A DNA stretch of 64,000 bases, taken from NCBI GenBank assembly GCA_036971475.1, contig JBAIZL010000001.1:102017850-102081849 (forward strand), in the 5' to 3' direction. The notes beneath the pieces were generated by a model. It searched no databases. It had not been told where the DNA came from and saw nothing but the letters and a program-made list of their open reading frames with translations. How positions within the stretch are numbered: position 1 is the stretch's first letter; each line of letters opens with the position of its first letter. A program made the position numbers and the translations under genes. This document shows, piece after piece, positions 34,143 to 47,354 of this stretch. This stretch comes from Prosapia bicincta. Lineage: Eukaryota; Arthropoda; Insecta; Hemiptera; Cercopidae.

Positions 34143-34370
34143 ATGAATACTGCAACTCAGCTCTCCAAAAATTCGACAGTTAACCGGTTCAATGCGGTTC
34201 CGGTTTACGAGCGAATTTTGGTGTCGTTAAAGTCGTTGGCGTTGAATAAAGAATACGGCATTATCTGTGCGAAACTCGTAACAACCGTTCATGGCTCGTC
34301 TATTCAGGTTGACTTTGATGACGACGATATAAAAAAGACTACTTTTTTCCGAAACGGTATACCGCTATAG
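34143..34370 (+). CDS. Small viral protein, possibly OB-fold-like
   Basis: The 75-codon ORF starts at the first ATG after the rightward promoter. It reads as a helix (YERILVSLKSLALN) followed by beta-strand-like segments (IICAKLVTTVHGSSIQVDF), an acidic DDDD and FFRNGIPL. A short helix followed by a K.VTT.hG.s..V-type strand pair and a final F(L/R)..-P stretch is a layout I associate with small single-strand-binding-like ORFs in arthropod Polintons; this is recollection, not a search result. Two decayed copies of the same region follow downstream, so this is the only intact one. It lies next to the PolB promoter, which suits a replication accessory role. Confidence 0.45.
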   Translation: MNTATQLSKNSTVNRFNAVPVYERILVSLKSLALNKEYGIICAKLVTTVHGSSIQVDFDDDDIKKTTFFRNGIPL

Positions 34371-35215
34371 TGAAAGATTCCGATCTTCCGGAGTTGGAGA
34401 AATGCAAATTTGTCTTACACGTCATGTCGGTAAGACGGTGATAATGGAAATACGGCCGTAAATCGTATTTATTTTCAAGGGGGTGACATATTTTAATGGA
34501 GTGGTCACCACTGATTACAGCGTGGCTGGAGTTATTTTCACTGGGACGAACTATTAGAGTTTATCCCACGGGGAGCTGGCTTGAGCGGTTCCGGTTTACG
34601 AGCGAATTTTGGTGCCTTTAAAGTCGTTGGCGTTGAATAAAGAATACTGTATTATCTGTGCAAAGCTCGTAACAACCGTTCATCTGTTCAAGTTGACTTT
34701 GATGACGATATAAAAAAGACTACTTTTTTCCGAAACGATAGATACTGCTATAGTGAAAGATTCTTCTGGAATTGGAGAAATGTCGATAAGACATGGTGAT
34801 AATGTAAATACGACGGTAAATTTATTTTCAAGGGGTGACATATATTAATGGAGTGGTCACCACTGATTACAGCGTGGCTGGAGCTGTTTTCACTGAGGGG
34901 CGAACTATTAGAGCTCATCCCAAAGGGAGCTGAATATGTGCAAAGCTCGTAACAACCGTTCATGGCTCATCTGTTCAAGTTGACTTTGATGACGATATAA
35001 AAAAGAATACTTTTTTTCCGAAACGATACTGCTATAGTGAAAGATTCCGATCTTCCGGAGTTTGAGAAATGTCGATAAGACATGGTGATAATGGAAATAC
35101 GACAGTAAATTTATTTTCAAGGGGGTGACATATTTTAATGGAGTGGTCACCACTGATTACAGCGTGGCTGGAGCTGTTTTAACTGGGACGAACTATTAGA
35201 GTTCATCCCACGGGG
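34200..35215 (+). repeat. Tandem triplication covering the small ORF 3' part and its downstream region
   Basis: The TGGAGTGGTCACCACTGATT block lies at about 34498, 34850 and 35140 (periods of about 352 and 290 bp). Each is preceded by a GTTGACTTTGATGACGA...TTTTTTCCGAAACG coding-derived block. Copies 2 and 3 have deletions and shifts and no longer encode the protein. Homogeneous flanks suggest the duplications arose in the element rather than by outside insertion. Confidence 0.85.
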
Positions 35216-35302
35216 GAGCTGACTTGATTAACGAATACTCTTTTAAACAAATACTTAATTATCGATTTATTTCAAAAACTATCGATTTATTTCAGAAACA
35301 CG

Positions 35303-36739
35303 ATGACTGATAGACGAAATCAATCCGAGGTGAGTATGAAATAGTGTGTTCTTTTTTAGTTTCTTAAAGTTTTTATGTTTCGTTATTGCAATTTTTCATT
35401 GGTTTTCAGTCTAATGACACAACAAACAACGATGATTCTAGCTACGATGAAACGGGCATTTGGGAAGAATTAGATAATCGTGCTAACGAAATCGATCGTA
35501 ACAGACGTAGCCCATCAATATTACATGGGGTTACATGGACACCGTACCATAGACGCCAATCGATGGTTGATCATAGCGGGGAGACTCCTACTACGTCACA
35601 GGTAATTATAAACAATTTAGATTATTAACAGTTTCATTTTAATATCTAATAAGCTTTTTTCTTTCAGGAAACAAACATTACGACTCCTCCTAGAGTACTT
35701 TTGACTGATCGTAGCAACACCGCCCACCCAACATCGGTGATTACTAATGAACTGCCTTTACTGTTTCCAAACAATTTACATTATTAACAGTTTCATCTAA
35801 TAAGCGTTTTTCTTTCAGGGAACAAACACACCTTCTAGAACCAGAGGGCCTTTGACTGATCGTAGCAACACCGACCACCCAACGCCGGTGATTATTGTAT
35901 TCTTATTAATTATTACTGTTATATTATTATTTGCTCATTACTAATACATTGTATTTTATAGGCTGCAATATTAGATCACGTTGTAAATAGACTGAGAGAT
36001 CGAGCTTCTCATTCGGGGGAACTAGAGGAGGAACTAAAGCACATACAAGGACTCGAGCATTCCCGTATCGACTGTTTCCTTTGCTTAGGAAGTAGGACAC
36101 GGTATCCTCCTCAATATTCAGTGTTTTATTGTACGATGATAATAGCAGTAATATTAGAGGATTATAATTGAATTTCATTTCTAATTAATTTTCTTAGACG
36201 GCTGTGGGAAACGCACGGGCAACTGCAGCTCGTAGAGTATCGGCTGATGCACTGCAGATACTAAAAAGACTCGTAACGGACTTAGAGGCAGCGTTTCAAA
36301 GAGATGGATACGAGGAAAATTTCTATGCGGTCGGCGTATGGCGGATAATGATGAGCGATCTAGATAAGCTACTCGAAGAGGGCCGAAGAAGAGTGGCTGT
36401 CGCTGAAGCGGCGTCGATAATGGCCGATCGAATCCCTTCAGGCGTAGTCGTAAGTGTTACAATTTGTAAAACCTGATATTTATGCTATTCATTTACAATA
36501 ATAGAAAATTATCTTCTTTGTTTTGTATGTTGAAAAAGAGAACATCAGAAGAGCAGATTGTAGGAAACAGTGGCTATCGTATAGCAGACTGCACTGTCTG
36601 CTTAGAACGACCACCATGCACTGCCATCATACCCTGCGGTCACGTTTATTGCAGGGAGTGTGTGGAAAGGGTGCAGAGGTGCCCCATATGCAGGAAACCC
36701 GCAGACAGACGCTGCCGACTATTTCTGAACCTGGAATAA
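35303..36739 (+). CDS. Right RING-finger protein gene, seven exons (C3HC4 at the C-terminus)
   Basis: Proposed exons are 35303-35329, 35410-35601, 35668-35736, 35819-35887, 35962-36120, 36198-36449 and 36539-36739 (about 322 residues). All introns are phase 0 and 66-89 nt long. Clear signals are donors GTGAGT, GTAATT, GTGATT (twice) and GTAAGT, with acceptors ttttcag, tttctttcag (twice), ttttatag and ttttcttag. The exon 5 donor (GTGTTT) and the last acceptor are weak. Exons 3 and 4 are duplicates. Exon 6 carries a helical block with GVWRIMM. The final exon has CTVC, CGHVYC, REC and CPIC, a complete RING near the C-terminus ending RLFLNLE. It is probably an E3 ubiquitin ligase. It matches the left RING gene in layout and in part of its sequence. 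No lesion is seen. Confidence 0.72.
35620..35890 (+). repeat. Tandem duplication of a 69-nt exon with its flanking intron
   Basis: AACAATTTAnATTATTAACA, TTTCATnTAATAAGC, tttctttcag and the exon end CTGATCGTAGCAACACCGnC with CACCCAACnnCGgtgatt appear twice, about 151 bp apart. Both copies keep the frame. Confidence 0.85.
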
Positions 36740-36966
36740 TTGTGCAAAATATCATAGTTAATCAAGTCTCCCTCCAAATTCTGTCAATTCCCAGATTTAT
36801 ATTTTATTCACGTATATGTATAATCCTGTATTTATATTCATATTTTTAACACAATAAAAATTTATTCTTATACAAATACACGTTTTACACTTATTTCATA
36901 CAACCAAACAACTACCAACACTCACGACATACTTGTACCCCCATCTAACCACAACACACAACTGAC

Positions 36967-37035
36967 TACATCGTAGCTCAGTCGCTAGCGTCACACGCCA
37001 GCAAACCAAACGTCCACGGTTCGATTCCCCAATAC
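36967..37035 (+). repeat. tRNA-like SINE head or tRNA pseudogene
   Basis: An A-box-like TAGCTCAGTCG (36974-36984) and a B-box-like GGTTCGATTCC (37018-37028) lie at tRNA spacing, with TCACACGCCAG between them. The acceptor and T stems do not pair well, so this is not a functional tRNA. It is probably a tRNA-derived short element inside the right end of the viral element. Confidence 0.5.
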
Positions 37036-37079
37036 ACATTTATATTTTTTCCTCTTCAAAAAATTACTTCAACACCAGA

Positions 37080-37195
37080 ACAACATGGCCCTCCCGATCC
37101 AGGGCACCACTAGGGGCGGGGCTTACACCAAAACAAGATGGCCCTCCCGATCCAGGACACCAATCAACCTCTAGGGGCGGGGCTTAGCTGGCGGT
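37080..37195 (+). repeat. GC-rich direct repeat near the right end of the viral element
   Basis: CATGGCCCTCCCGATCCAGG and GATGGCCCTCCCGATCCAGG, each followed by AGGGGCGGGGCTTA, occur about 49 bp apart. They lie about 60-170 bp inside the right border, in a position comparable to the 36-bp repeats at the left border. Confidence 0.8.
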
Positions 37196-37239
37196 GGGGG
37201 TCACTAATACGGCTCTCTCATTGGGGGGATAAAGTATAC

Positions 37240-37250
37240 CCTTCTCTACT
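37240..37250 (-). repeat. Candidate right terminal inverted repeat
   Basis: This is the reverse complement of the AGTAGAGAAGG found at 20421-20431. On the other side the sequence reads directly as Gypsy gag on the minus strand. Confidence 0.4.
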
Positions 37251-38280
37251 GTCTTTATACTTTGCACCCTTCTCGACAACTGGATTCCCTCATTAAAGTG
37301 CCGGCTTAATCTCCGGACTATTTCTTCTTCACTTTGCGGCGGTGTCATGTTTTTCAATATAATGATCCTTTCTATAAAGTAGTCTGCTCTGGCCTTTCCA
37401 TTTCATTCAATATATTTTTCATTTTCCATTCTCTCTTTAATTCCCTCTTGTACTTCTTTCGCCCAGTACCTCTCTATAAATCTATCTTGCAAATCCGCAA
37501 AATCTTCCACCTCTTCTCGGACTGACTTCCACCATCGAGCCGCTCCTGCTTCTAAAGCTCTATCTATAACACCTCTCCATTCGTTTTCGAATCTCTCCCC
37601 TGTTCTATGTTTAAATTTTCTCTCTAAATATCGATCCAGCCTTTTGAGGAACTCCATGGGGTTCTTCCATTTCTTCCATTAAATTTGGGTATCTCCTCCT
37701 GATTCCCGCAAGATACTTGTATGATCCTTAGTCCTTCACCTTCTTTACCATTATTACTCTCGATTTTTCCTATTCTATCTCCTTACCTTCCCTGCTCTCC
37801 TAATATTTTCTCCCTATCATCTTCGACTTTCCTAAAACTCTCACCTATTATCTTTCTTTCTCCTATCACCTTTAATTTTAACTCTCCTAACTCTTCTGTG
37901 TTTTTCTCTACTTTGTCCCCCATTTTCCCTATCTCCATTTGAATTACTTCTCTCTCTTTCGTTAATGTCTCCCTAATTTCCTCCTGATTTCTTGTAACTA
38001 TTTCCTCTAACTCCTTATCTTTTTGTTCTAACTCTGTTCTCATCCCGTCCATTATTAAAATATTTTCCCTCTTTATTTGTCCCTTCATCTCCTCAATCAT
38101 TTTCTTATTATCCTCCCTTGTTTCATCTGTTATGAATTTTAAATCCTCCTTCATCTCTCTCATTTCGTCCCTATTTTCCTCTAATTTTTTGTTTATTTCC
38201 CTTATATCCCCACTCATTCCATCTATCTTATCTAATTTTTTATTTATGACTCTACTGTTCCTGATTAGTTATTGATAAGT
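37251..38280 (-). pseudogene. Ty3/Gypsy gag fragment
   Basis: Reading leftward, an N-terminal very charged coiled coil (38217-37783, Glu/Lys heptads such as MSGDIREINKKLEENRDE) is followed by a capsid-like segment. The latter is FENEWRGVIDRALE, ARWWKSVREEVEDFADLQDRF and ERYWAKEVQEGI at 37657-37406. After a TGA at 37403-37405 the same frame continues with YFIERIIILKNMTPP and RRLSRHFNEGIQL up to the border near 37251. The gag CCHC knuckle, protease and RT do not follow, because the viral element begins here. It is probably the 5' part of the same Gypsy family whose pol end lies at 18639-20420. Confidence 0.75.
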
Positions 38281-39148
38281 AGCCAACACTGTATGCTCTG
38301 GGTAACATTTTCTTTTCAACCTAAAGCGGAGTTTGTGACAAGTCTTGGTCTTATAGTAAGGTCTATGTGTTTTTACATTCTGGTACTATTGATTTGAAAT
38401 ACAAAGCCCTAGTGTGTAGGACTGAGTGCAGACGTCATGAGTTTGAGGTTAAGTTATAGGGACAGAGGTTCACATGTTAAATTTTAGATAACTCACAGTT
38501 TAGTTCTTTATTTCTACATCATTAGACAAGAACTATTTGACAAGAGACTTGGACCAAATTACCATCTTCAACTTTTCTTTTTGTTACCATCTCAGTCTTT
38601 TCTATTTATTTTTTTATATTTATATTTAATAAAGTTTTATCGAGCATAATGGACTACATAGTTCAAGAACTTAAAATCACTTGTCTTTCCCTGCTGGTAA
38701 GATGGAAGTACAAAGCAGAGTATGACTGATATACTAAGATAATGATAGTATTGGAATATGACAACTAAACTGAGTGTACTTATCCGAATGTATAAGTTAC
38801 GAATTTGAGGCAGATTCACAGGAATAGGAGCTTCACAATCTGAATTTTAGTGTCTATACACTTTTGTTCTATTTTTGTGGTCTAGGGCTGAAGATAAAAG
38901 AACTTTTTTTTAAAATCATTACCTCTCATGGATCATCTTCTCTCCCTCTACTATCTTTGCCTTCTTCCTCCATTTCTTTCATTGCATACTGGAATTTTAT
39001 CCACAGTCAATAAACCCTTCTTTAGTACAGTTTATACTTCTAACTTTCTACTTTAAACTAATTATGTAATTATCTTTCATATCCAAATATTGTTGCTGTT
39101 CATGACGGTTGTGAAATACTTATTACACTTTTGATATTACTTGTCATC

Positions 39149-39210
39149 CTGAAGAAGTTGTAAGACAAAAACGTTTCCTCCAAGTGTAAGTTAACAATTT
39201 AACAACCTTC
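39149..39210 (+). repeat. Dispersed 60-bp repeat, copy 1
   Basis: CTGAAGAAGTTGTAAGACAA followed by AAACGTTTCCTCCAAGTGTA is nearly identical to 41687-41744. The layout (CTGAAGA, short stem, AAAAACGTTT) resembles the ends of the Penelope-like repeats in this window, with the GAAA core mutated. Confidence 0.75.
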
Positions 39211-40109
39211 AGTTAACAAAAGGTCTGGTCTCAAAAAAATAGCAAAACTTTAATAAGTATCTTTCATATTGTGTATTAAATTTTTCTCTTCCCTTTAATA
39301 TTATTTATTTATTTTTCACTAATTTACGTTGTTTACTTTTAACAATTCTTATCACATTGTTTCTTTGAATTATTTGTTTTTGTTGTTATTAGTAATTTTA
39401 AATGGTCATACATAATATTACTATGTATGTATCATTTGTGTGTTTAATTCTGTTTAAAAGATTCACAATTTATCTTTAATATCGTTTTTCCTTTTTTGAG
39501 CATTTTGTATAGTAATCACATGCAGTTTTTCACTATACTCATGTTTTTCTAATAATTCTTGACTAAATTTTACCATTTTTATAGTAATCTATGCTTAAAT
39601 CAGTCTTCATCATACCTTTTTAAATATTTATAATTTACCTAAGTTATTTTTTGTATTTATGCCTACATTGGTATTATTTTTTTTCTATGTTATATCTATC
39701 TTTTCACATTTGTTGATTCCATCTTCACTCTTTTCCTTTAAAAATAATAGATGTTCATTCCATCTTTTCATGTTTGTTTGATTTTGGTGTATGATTTATA
39801 GATTAAATAGGTTACAAATGTATGTCATATGCCTAAATGATCTCTACAATATAATGTAGGATAATACAGGGTAAGTAGATAATATGTAGTTTATCAGATA
39901 AGAAAAACTTCAAGATTAATCAATGTGAAAATTATCAATAAGAAATAAAATGGCAGTTCTAAGTCTTAAAAAAAATTTTATTCCTATAAACATATAACAT
40001 TTGTAAGACGTTACTAACACCCAATACTATATTTTGTTTTTGTATGCTATTAAAACTACATGAATTTTCTTGAATTTTGTAGTCCATTATATTCTGTGAA
40101 TCTTAATTA

Positions 40110-40260
40110 ATCACTTAAACAATAGTTTATACCTATCCGAACTTTAAATTTTGTAAATTTGTTAAAACTTACTGAGACAGAACGTTTTCCATCGCTATGT
40201 GTTGATCTTCACCAGTGTCTTCTGCTTGGAGATGTCAGGTCAAGCGGAACATTCATGAGT
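40110..40260 (-). repeat. Penelope-like element terminal fragment
   Basis: ATTAATCACTTAAACAATAG, CTATCCGAACTTTAAATTTTG and CTTACTGAGACAGAACGTTTT appear in the same order as at 51320, 52970, 55950 and 57180. It ends near GTCTTCTGCTTGGAGATG. Confidence 0.75.
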
Positions 40261-41686
40261 TTATTTTAGAATTAAAATATTTAGATATACATAAATATCT
40301 ATGTATGTTTTAATATCTATATCTCTTGTACATTTTTGTGGAAGGTAACCTACTTATATTTAGTTTATATAAAATATTAGTTATTTGGTTTTTTAGTAAC
40401 TATCACAAACTATTACTTTTTTTAAAATCTTATAGAAACAACATTATAATAAAAAAAAACATTTAGCTGCTTTTAACATTAAATTTATCCACATAATAAT
40501 TAAATACAAGTAAACAAAATTCATAAATAATGAACATCTTTCAATTTAAATAACTAAAACTAATTATACGAAATACTTGTCATGAAGTAGCAAAGTATAA
40601 GAAGCAAATTGGCAAGTTTATAAAACAAAAAAGGCACACCCTTCAACCTTTGCAAAAAACTTTGTCAAGGGTGAAAATAGAAACGTTTATTCCTAATTAC
40701 GAAAGATAGAGACTAAACCACTCACTTGAAAGCCTGCTTTGACTTTCTCTGACATGTCAGAAAATGTGTGCTCAAACAATTACTTGACCAGATAAAGGAA
40801 AAGTCTTTGACAGTTTGAGCATGCTTAAAGTGGCCTTTGTACTAATTTTATTGATTTCTCAAGTAATTAAATCTATTTCCCAACACACATCTATCACTTT
40901 TTTAAAATAGAGTTAGGATGAATGATTGGTTTAAAATCAATAGGATTTAATATATATAAAAAAAAAAAATGGAATAAATAAGTATAAGATATCCTGCTAT
41001 TATGATTTTCTAAACTTATAATTTAAGAGACTTTAAGAAAAAACTAGGTTATATTACATTATATTGGATCATATCTAGATATAAATTCTGCATAATTTAT
41101 AAAGAAACTGATTATGCAATATAATATAAGAAAAAATTTATGGTTTAAAGCTTTTAATTATAAAATTTTAATAAAAAAAATGTTTTAAAAAAATCAATAT
41201 TACCTTTTAAAAAAATTATTTTCTATAAAATTTAAATAATTTGATATATTAAGGTTAATATTGTTACAATTTTTCACTATCCTAAATGTTTTAAACTATG
41301 CAAAATATAAATTAAAATCTAAAGAAAATTTATTGGATTTTATAACTGTTTAAAATTTAGTGATTAAAAATGTTTCAAATGAATTATTTCATCAAAATTT
41401 TCCTGAAATTAATATTATAGTTATAGACAAAGATAATATTTTTAGATCATTCATTAAACTAACAATTTCCCTCAGATTTCATTGATTATTGAAGATTTTC
41501 AGAACCATACTGCATTTTTTTAAATTATAACATTAAATTTCACTAGTAAATAACAGAATTCTTTAGTATTTCATACATTAGGCCAGTAACTTATTACTTT
41601 TCCAACAAAAATTGAATAAATTTCGAAATCTTGTGTTCATGATGAGCTGGTTGTTAATCACTTTGAAAATATTTGCGACCAAGATT

Positions 41687-41744
41687 CTGAAGAAGCTGTA
41701 AGACAAAAACGTTTCCTCCAAGTGTAAGTTAACAATTCAACAAC
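41687..41744 (+). repeat. Dispersed 60-bp repeat, copy 2
   Basis: Second copy of the 39149-39210 repeat, differing at a few positions (for example AGCTG for AGTTG). Confidence 0.75.
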
Positions 41745-42389
41745 TTATAGTTTCAAGAATGTCTGGTCACAAGTAATTTCAAAGTGTAATAAAATAATTG
41801 GTTCTTACTCTTACACTACTGTAAGAGTATAAAACTTTTAATCGTTAACCAAGAGTTTTATGGTATGTTTCCTTCTAATCTATGTTTTATCAAACTACCA
41901 GAAACTAGCTCAAACCCGCTTAGGAATTATTTTTTCAAACGCATAATGAACTTATCATGGAATGAATTAAACACTATATAAGTAACACTAGTCAACAACC
42001 AAATAATTTTTGTCTGTAACACAGTTCTAAAAGGCACGAAGAATCCATATTTGTCTAGAATCCAAGATTTTGTATAAAATCTATTTTAAAAAGTGTACTT
42101 TTTCATAGATGAATGGCCTACATAACATGATTTATAGTTTATAGCATGATTTTATATAAAAAAACAACCTAAAACCAAGTTTTCCTAGATTTCATCCGGC
42201 ATTCTTCTTCAGGTTCATCTCTTTATAATGTCTAGCAGTAAACAAGAGTCATACTCTGCTTCCATTTCCTCTGATAACATGTTTCCACCATTGAGAATCT
42301 TAATGAAATAGTTTTTTAAAGGGTTCACAACCTATATAGTAAATTTATTTGGAAAAAATTCTAAATGTAAATGGAACATATATATTTTT

Positions 42390-43222
42390 ATATCATTTTA
42401 AAAACGTTCACTCACTATATGAATTTAGTATTCAGTCTTGTTTCACCCAGGAATGATTTCACAATATTCTGAAATGATATTCATGCAGCTTTCTCAAACT
42501 TCAGCTGTTTTCAAAAGCAGAATCTCTTTTTGGCTATATCATCTGTGGCCCAACAAATATACCTTCATTGGTTTTAGATTCACTGATCTTAGAAAATTTG
42601 CTCTTGAAATATAAGATTGCTTAGTCATTACAATCCATTGCTGTCATAAAATGTTTCAATCCAAATTTTATCTGTAATGAAGAAAGGTATACAATCTTTG
42701 GATTGACAAGATCTTGACAGCTTTCATTTTTCTAGCCAGTATGAGTGTTTCTCTTTTAAGTCGGCCCTTTTTTAATGCAGAGGTTTTCCTGCCCCTACGC
42801 CTGACTCATATAAGAAACAACAATATTTAGTATAACAAGTTACAATATCCTAATAATATAGCTATCACTTTAAGATCGCCACATATTTACTAGTTAAACT
42901 TTTCATGCTATATCATTGTCATTCATATTATCATACGCTCACTTAATTTGTGTTGCATATCAAATAGGAAATGATGGTTTCATATTAACATCGTTTCAAT
43001 AACGTATTAAAATCATTATAGTAAACTAAGGTATCATACGGATAATACATATGTAGACGTTCTTGCTGCGTATCATGGGAAGAACAGATTTTAGTGCCAT
43101 TATCACAGAAGGTCTGGTCTTTTAACCTTGAAGCTAGCAACTCTGACTGGAGTTTAAACAAATTAAGATTGAAAACCAGATCATTGAATTCTTGAATTCC
43201 TCTTGTATAATTTTGTGGCATT
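42390..43222 (-). pseudogene. Decayed copy 1 of a repetitive uncharacterised arthropod coding family
   Basis: The minus strand at 43221-42985 reads GIQEFNDLVFNLNLFKLQSE and LLASRLKDQTFC, and further left (42840-42390) the remains of a NPKNDFLPPLH-type and QAMDC-like block are recognisable by comparison with copy 2. I recognise this as a protein family present in many copies in arthropod genomes (LASRLK...; FLPPLH-K-G). It has no established function that I know and is probably carried by a transposon. Many stops and shifts are present. Confidence 0.5.
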
Positions 43223-43459
43223 CAGTATTCTCCCCTTGTAAATCAGGATTCTCTTCTTCATCACTTTCTATGTGAATTTGAGTTCAATAAATATATTCAG
43301 TTCAAATAAAACATCATTAACAATATCAACCCAAACATTTATTTACAAATAGTTTGTATGTGTAGTTATCCAGACTATAATTAGAGTTAAGAACAGAGCA
43401 TCTGAAATTAGAAATTAAGAAATATAACACAATTCAAAATTTTCTTTTGTTTTATCAAT

Positions 43460-46220
<2,761 letters not shown>

Positions 46221-46227
46221 GATTAAT

Positions 46228-46556
46228 ATTTTAAATAATAAACCCAATAACCACAAATTAACTTTATTTATTCACCTGATGTACATTTCAGTTACAAGGT
46301 AATGATCTTCAGAAGTACTGAACAAAAAATTAATTTAATTTAAAACGTATATATATATAAAACATATATTGCAAAAAAATATTGAGGTTATCTTTGCTAT
46401 ATTTTTGCTGTATATGTTTTATATACAGTATATACGTTTTAAATTAAAATAATTTTTTGTTCAGTACTTCTGAAGATGGTTACCTTGTAACTGAAATGTA
46501 CATCAGGTGAATAAATAAAGTTAGTTTGTGGTTATTGGGTTTATTATTTAAAATAT
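46228..46556. mobile_element. Foldback element with ~140-bp arms
   Basis: AATAATAAACCCAATAACCA, CACCTGATGTACATTTCAGT and CTTCAGAAGTACTGAACAAA in the left arm are mirrored by their complements in the right arm. The loop near 46390 is AT-rich. One mirrored segment carries a hammerhead-like core (see 46460-46515), suggesting two head-to-head copies of a short retroelement end rather than a DNA transposon. Confidence 0.85.
46460..46515 (+). ncRNA. Candidate hammerhead-ribozyme core in the foldback element
   Basis: CTGAAGA (46470-46476) fits the CUGANGA core. It is followed by a stem GTTAC/GTAAC closed by CTT, then GAAA (46493-46496), a palindromic TGTACA and TC, which would be the cleavage site. 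The order is that of a type I motif. Stem I was not established, and the opposite arm carries the inverted copy. Confidence 0.35.
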
Positions 46557-46585
46557 TATAACATAGGCAACAGTTGCTCAAGATC

Positions 46586-46589
<4 letters not shown>

Positions 46590-46617
<28 letters not shown>
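46590..46617. repeat. (TA)n microsatellite
   Basis: About 28 bp of TA repeats just right of the foldback element. Confidence 0.9.
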
Positions 46618-46619
<2 letters not shown>

Positions 46620-47267
46620 TACTGATTATAAATTAATCTTTTATTCCAGCTAGCATATCCATTCTACTACTATTTATAAATTCTCTATATTTATTATATT
46701 TGTAAATAATTCATGACATATTAAATACAAGAATACAAGCATGTGGTAGAAATTAGTTATGCATAATATACAACATATTAGAATATTTTATCTTTAAACT
46801 AAGGAATAAAGTTTTAACTATCATATAATAAAAACATGCAAGTGATCATATTGAAACCATTTGATAAATAGCCTATTTGGTTTTGTGTTAGCAAATAACA
46901 TTCTGATGATTTTAAACTGATGTGTTTATCAATCATCACAAGATAATATTTAATTTTCAGAATATTTTTATGGAACAAATTATGAAAAAATACACTCAGT
47001 AATACATCTGGAAGTGAGTAATCATGTTGCAACTTTGTGTCATTTATGACTTTGTAACTTCATAAATTTACTCTTCTAATTCACCAAAGTCTGTGTACAG
47101 GTTTCTGACTTTTCACCTCTTTACACATTCAAATGACTATATCTACACTAAACTATCACATGTAACTTTTCATTAAGTGATTGTGTTAGGGCTTCCTAAC
47201 AAAAAACGTTCTTTATTTTAAAAAAATTAATTTTGGAGTTAAGAACAATTTATTTTTACTGCCAATT

Positions 47268-47354
47268 ATGAAGTTGTGCGAAATGAAGTTTTCTGAAAGG
47301 ATACTGTTATTGATAGTTGTGTTTTCCCACTCTATTTCGCTGTACAGTTTCAAG
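47268..47354 (+). CDS. Candidate first coding exon with signal peptide
   Basis: The ATG at 47268 opens 29 codons. A short charged start (MKLCEMKFSER) is followed by a hydrophobic core ILLLIVVFSHSISLY, as in secretory signal peptides. A GTATGT splice donor follows at 47355, leaving phase 0. It is too short to be called by ORF length. The next exon is unknown. The exon at 48876 has a more protein-like reading in another phase, so the two may not be directly joined. The gene is unidentified and probably host. Confidence 0.42.

Larger units (their letters stand above)
20421..37250. mobile_element. Polinton/Maverick-like (adintovirus-type) endogenous viral element
   Basis: The element is about 16.8 kb, within the usual 15-20 kb Polinton range. 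It carries the hallmark trio of retroviral-type integrase with chromodomain, protein-primed family B DNA polymerase and A32-like packaging ATPase, all on the minus strand. Accessory genes are two terminal RING-finger genes, a GT14-like ORF and small ORFs. The borders are inferred from an 11-bp inverted match (AGTAGAGAAGG) at both ends and from the switch to Gypsy coding sequence on each side. Composition is more GC-rich than the flanks. No capsid, penton or protease gene was found. Several core genes carry stops or active-site changes, so this copy is probably not autonomous. Confidence 0.85.
38281..42385. other. AT-rich non-coding stretch with dispersed repeat pieces
   Basis: No supported gene. 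The identifiable parts are a Penelope-like terminus at 40110-40260 and two copies of a 60-bp CTGAAGAAG(T/C)TGTAAGACAA repeat at 39149-39210 and 41687-41744. No Gypsy 5' LTR matching 16.4-18.6 kb could be recognised. Confidence 0.45.

Noticed and set aside
36967..37035. Functional tRNA gene
   Set aside because: A and B boxes are present, but acceptor and T stems do not pair, so it is annotated as tRNA-like repeat.
37783..38217. Charged coiled-coil ORF taken at first for a host structural protein
   Set aside because: It is followed in the same strand and order by Gypsy gag capsid-like sequence, so it is the gag N-terminal region.
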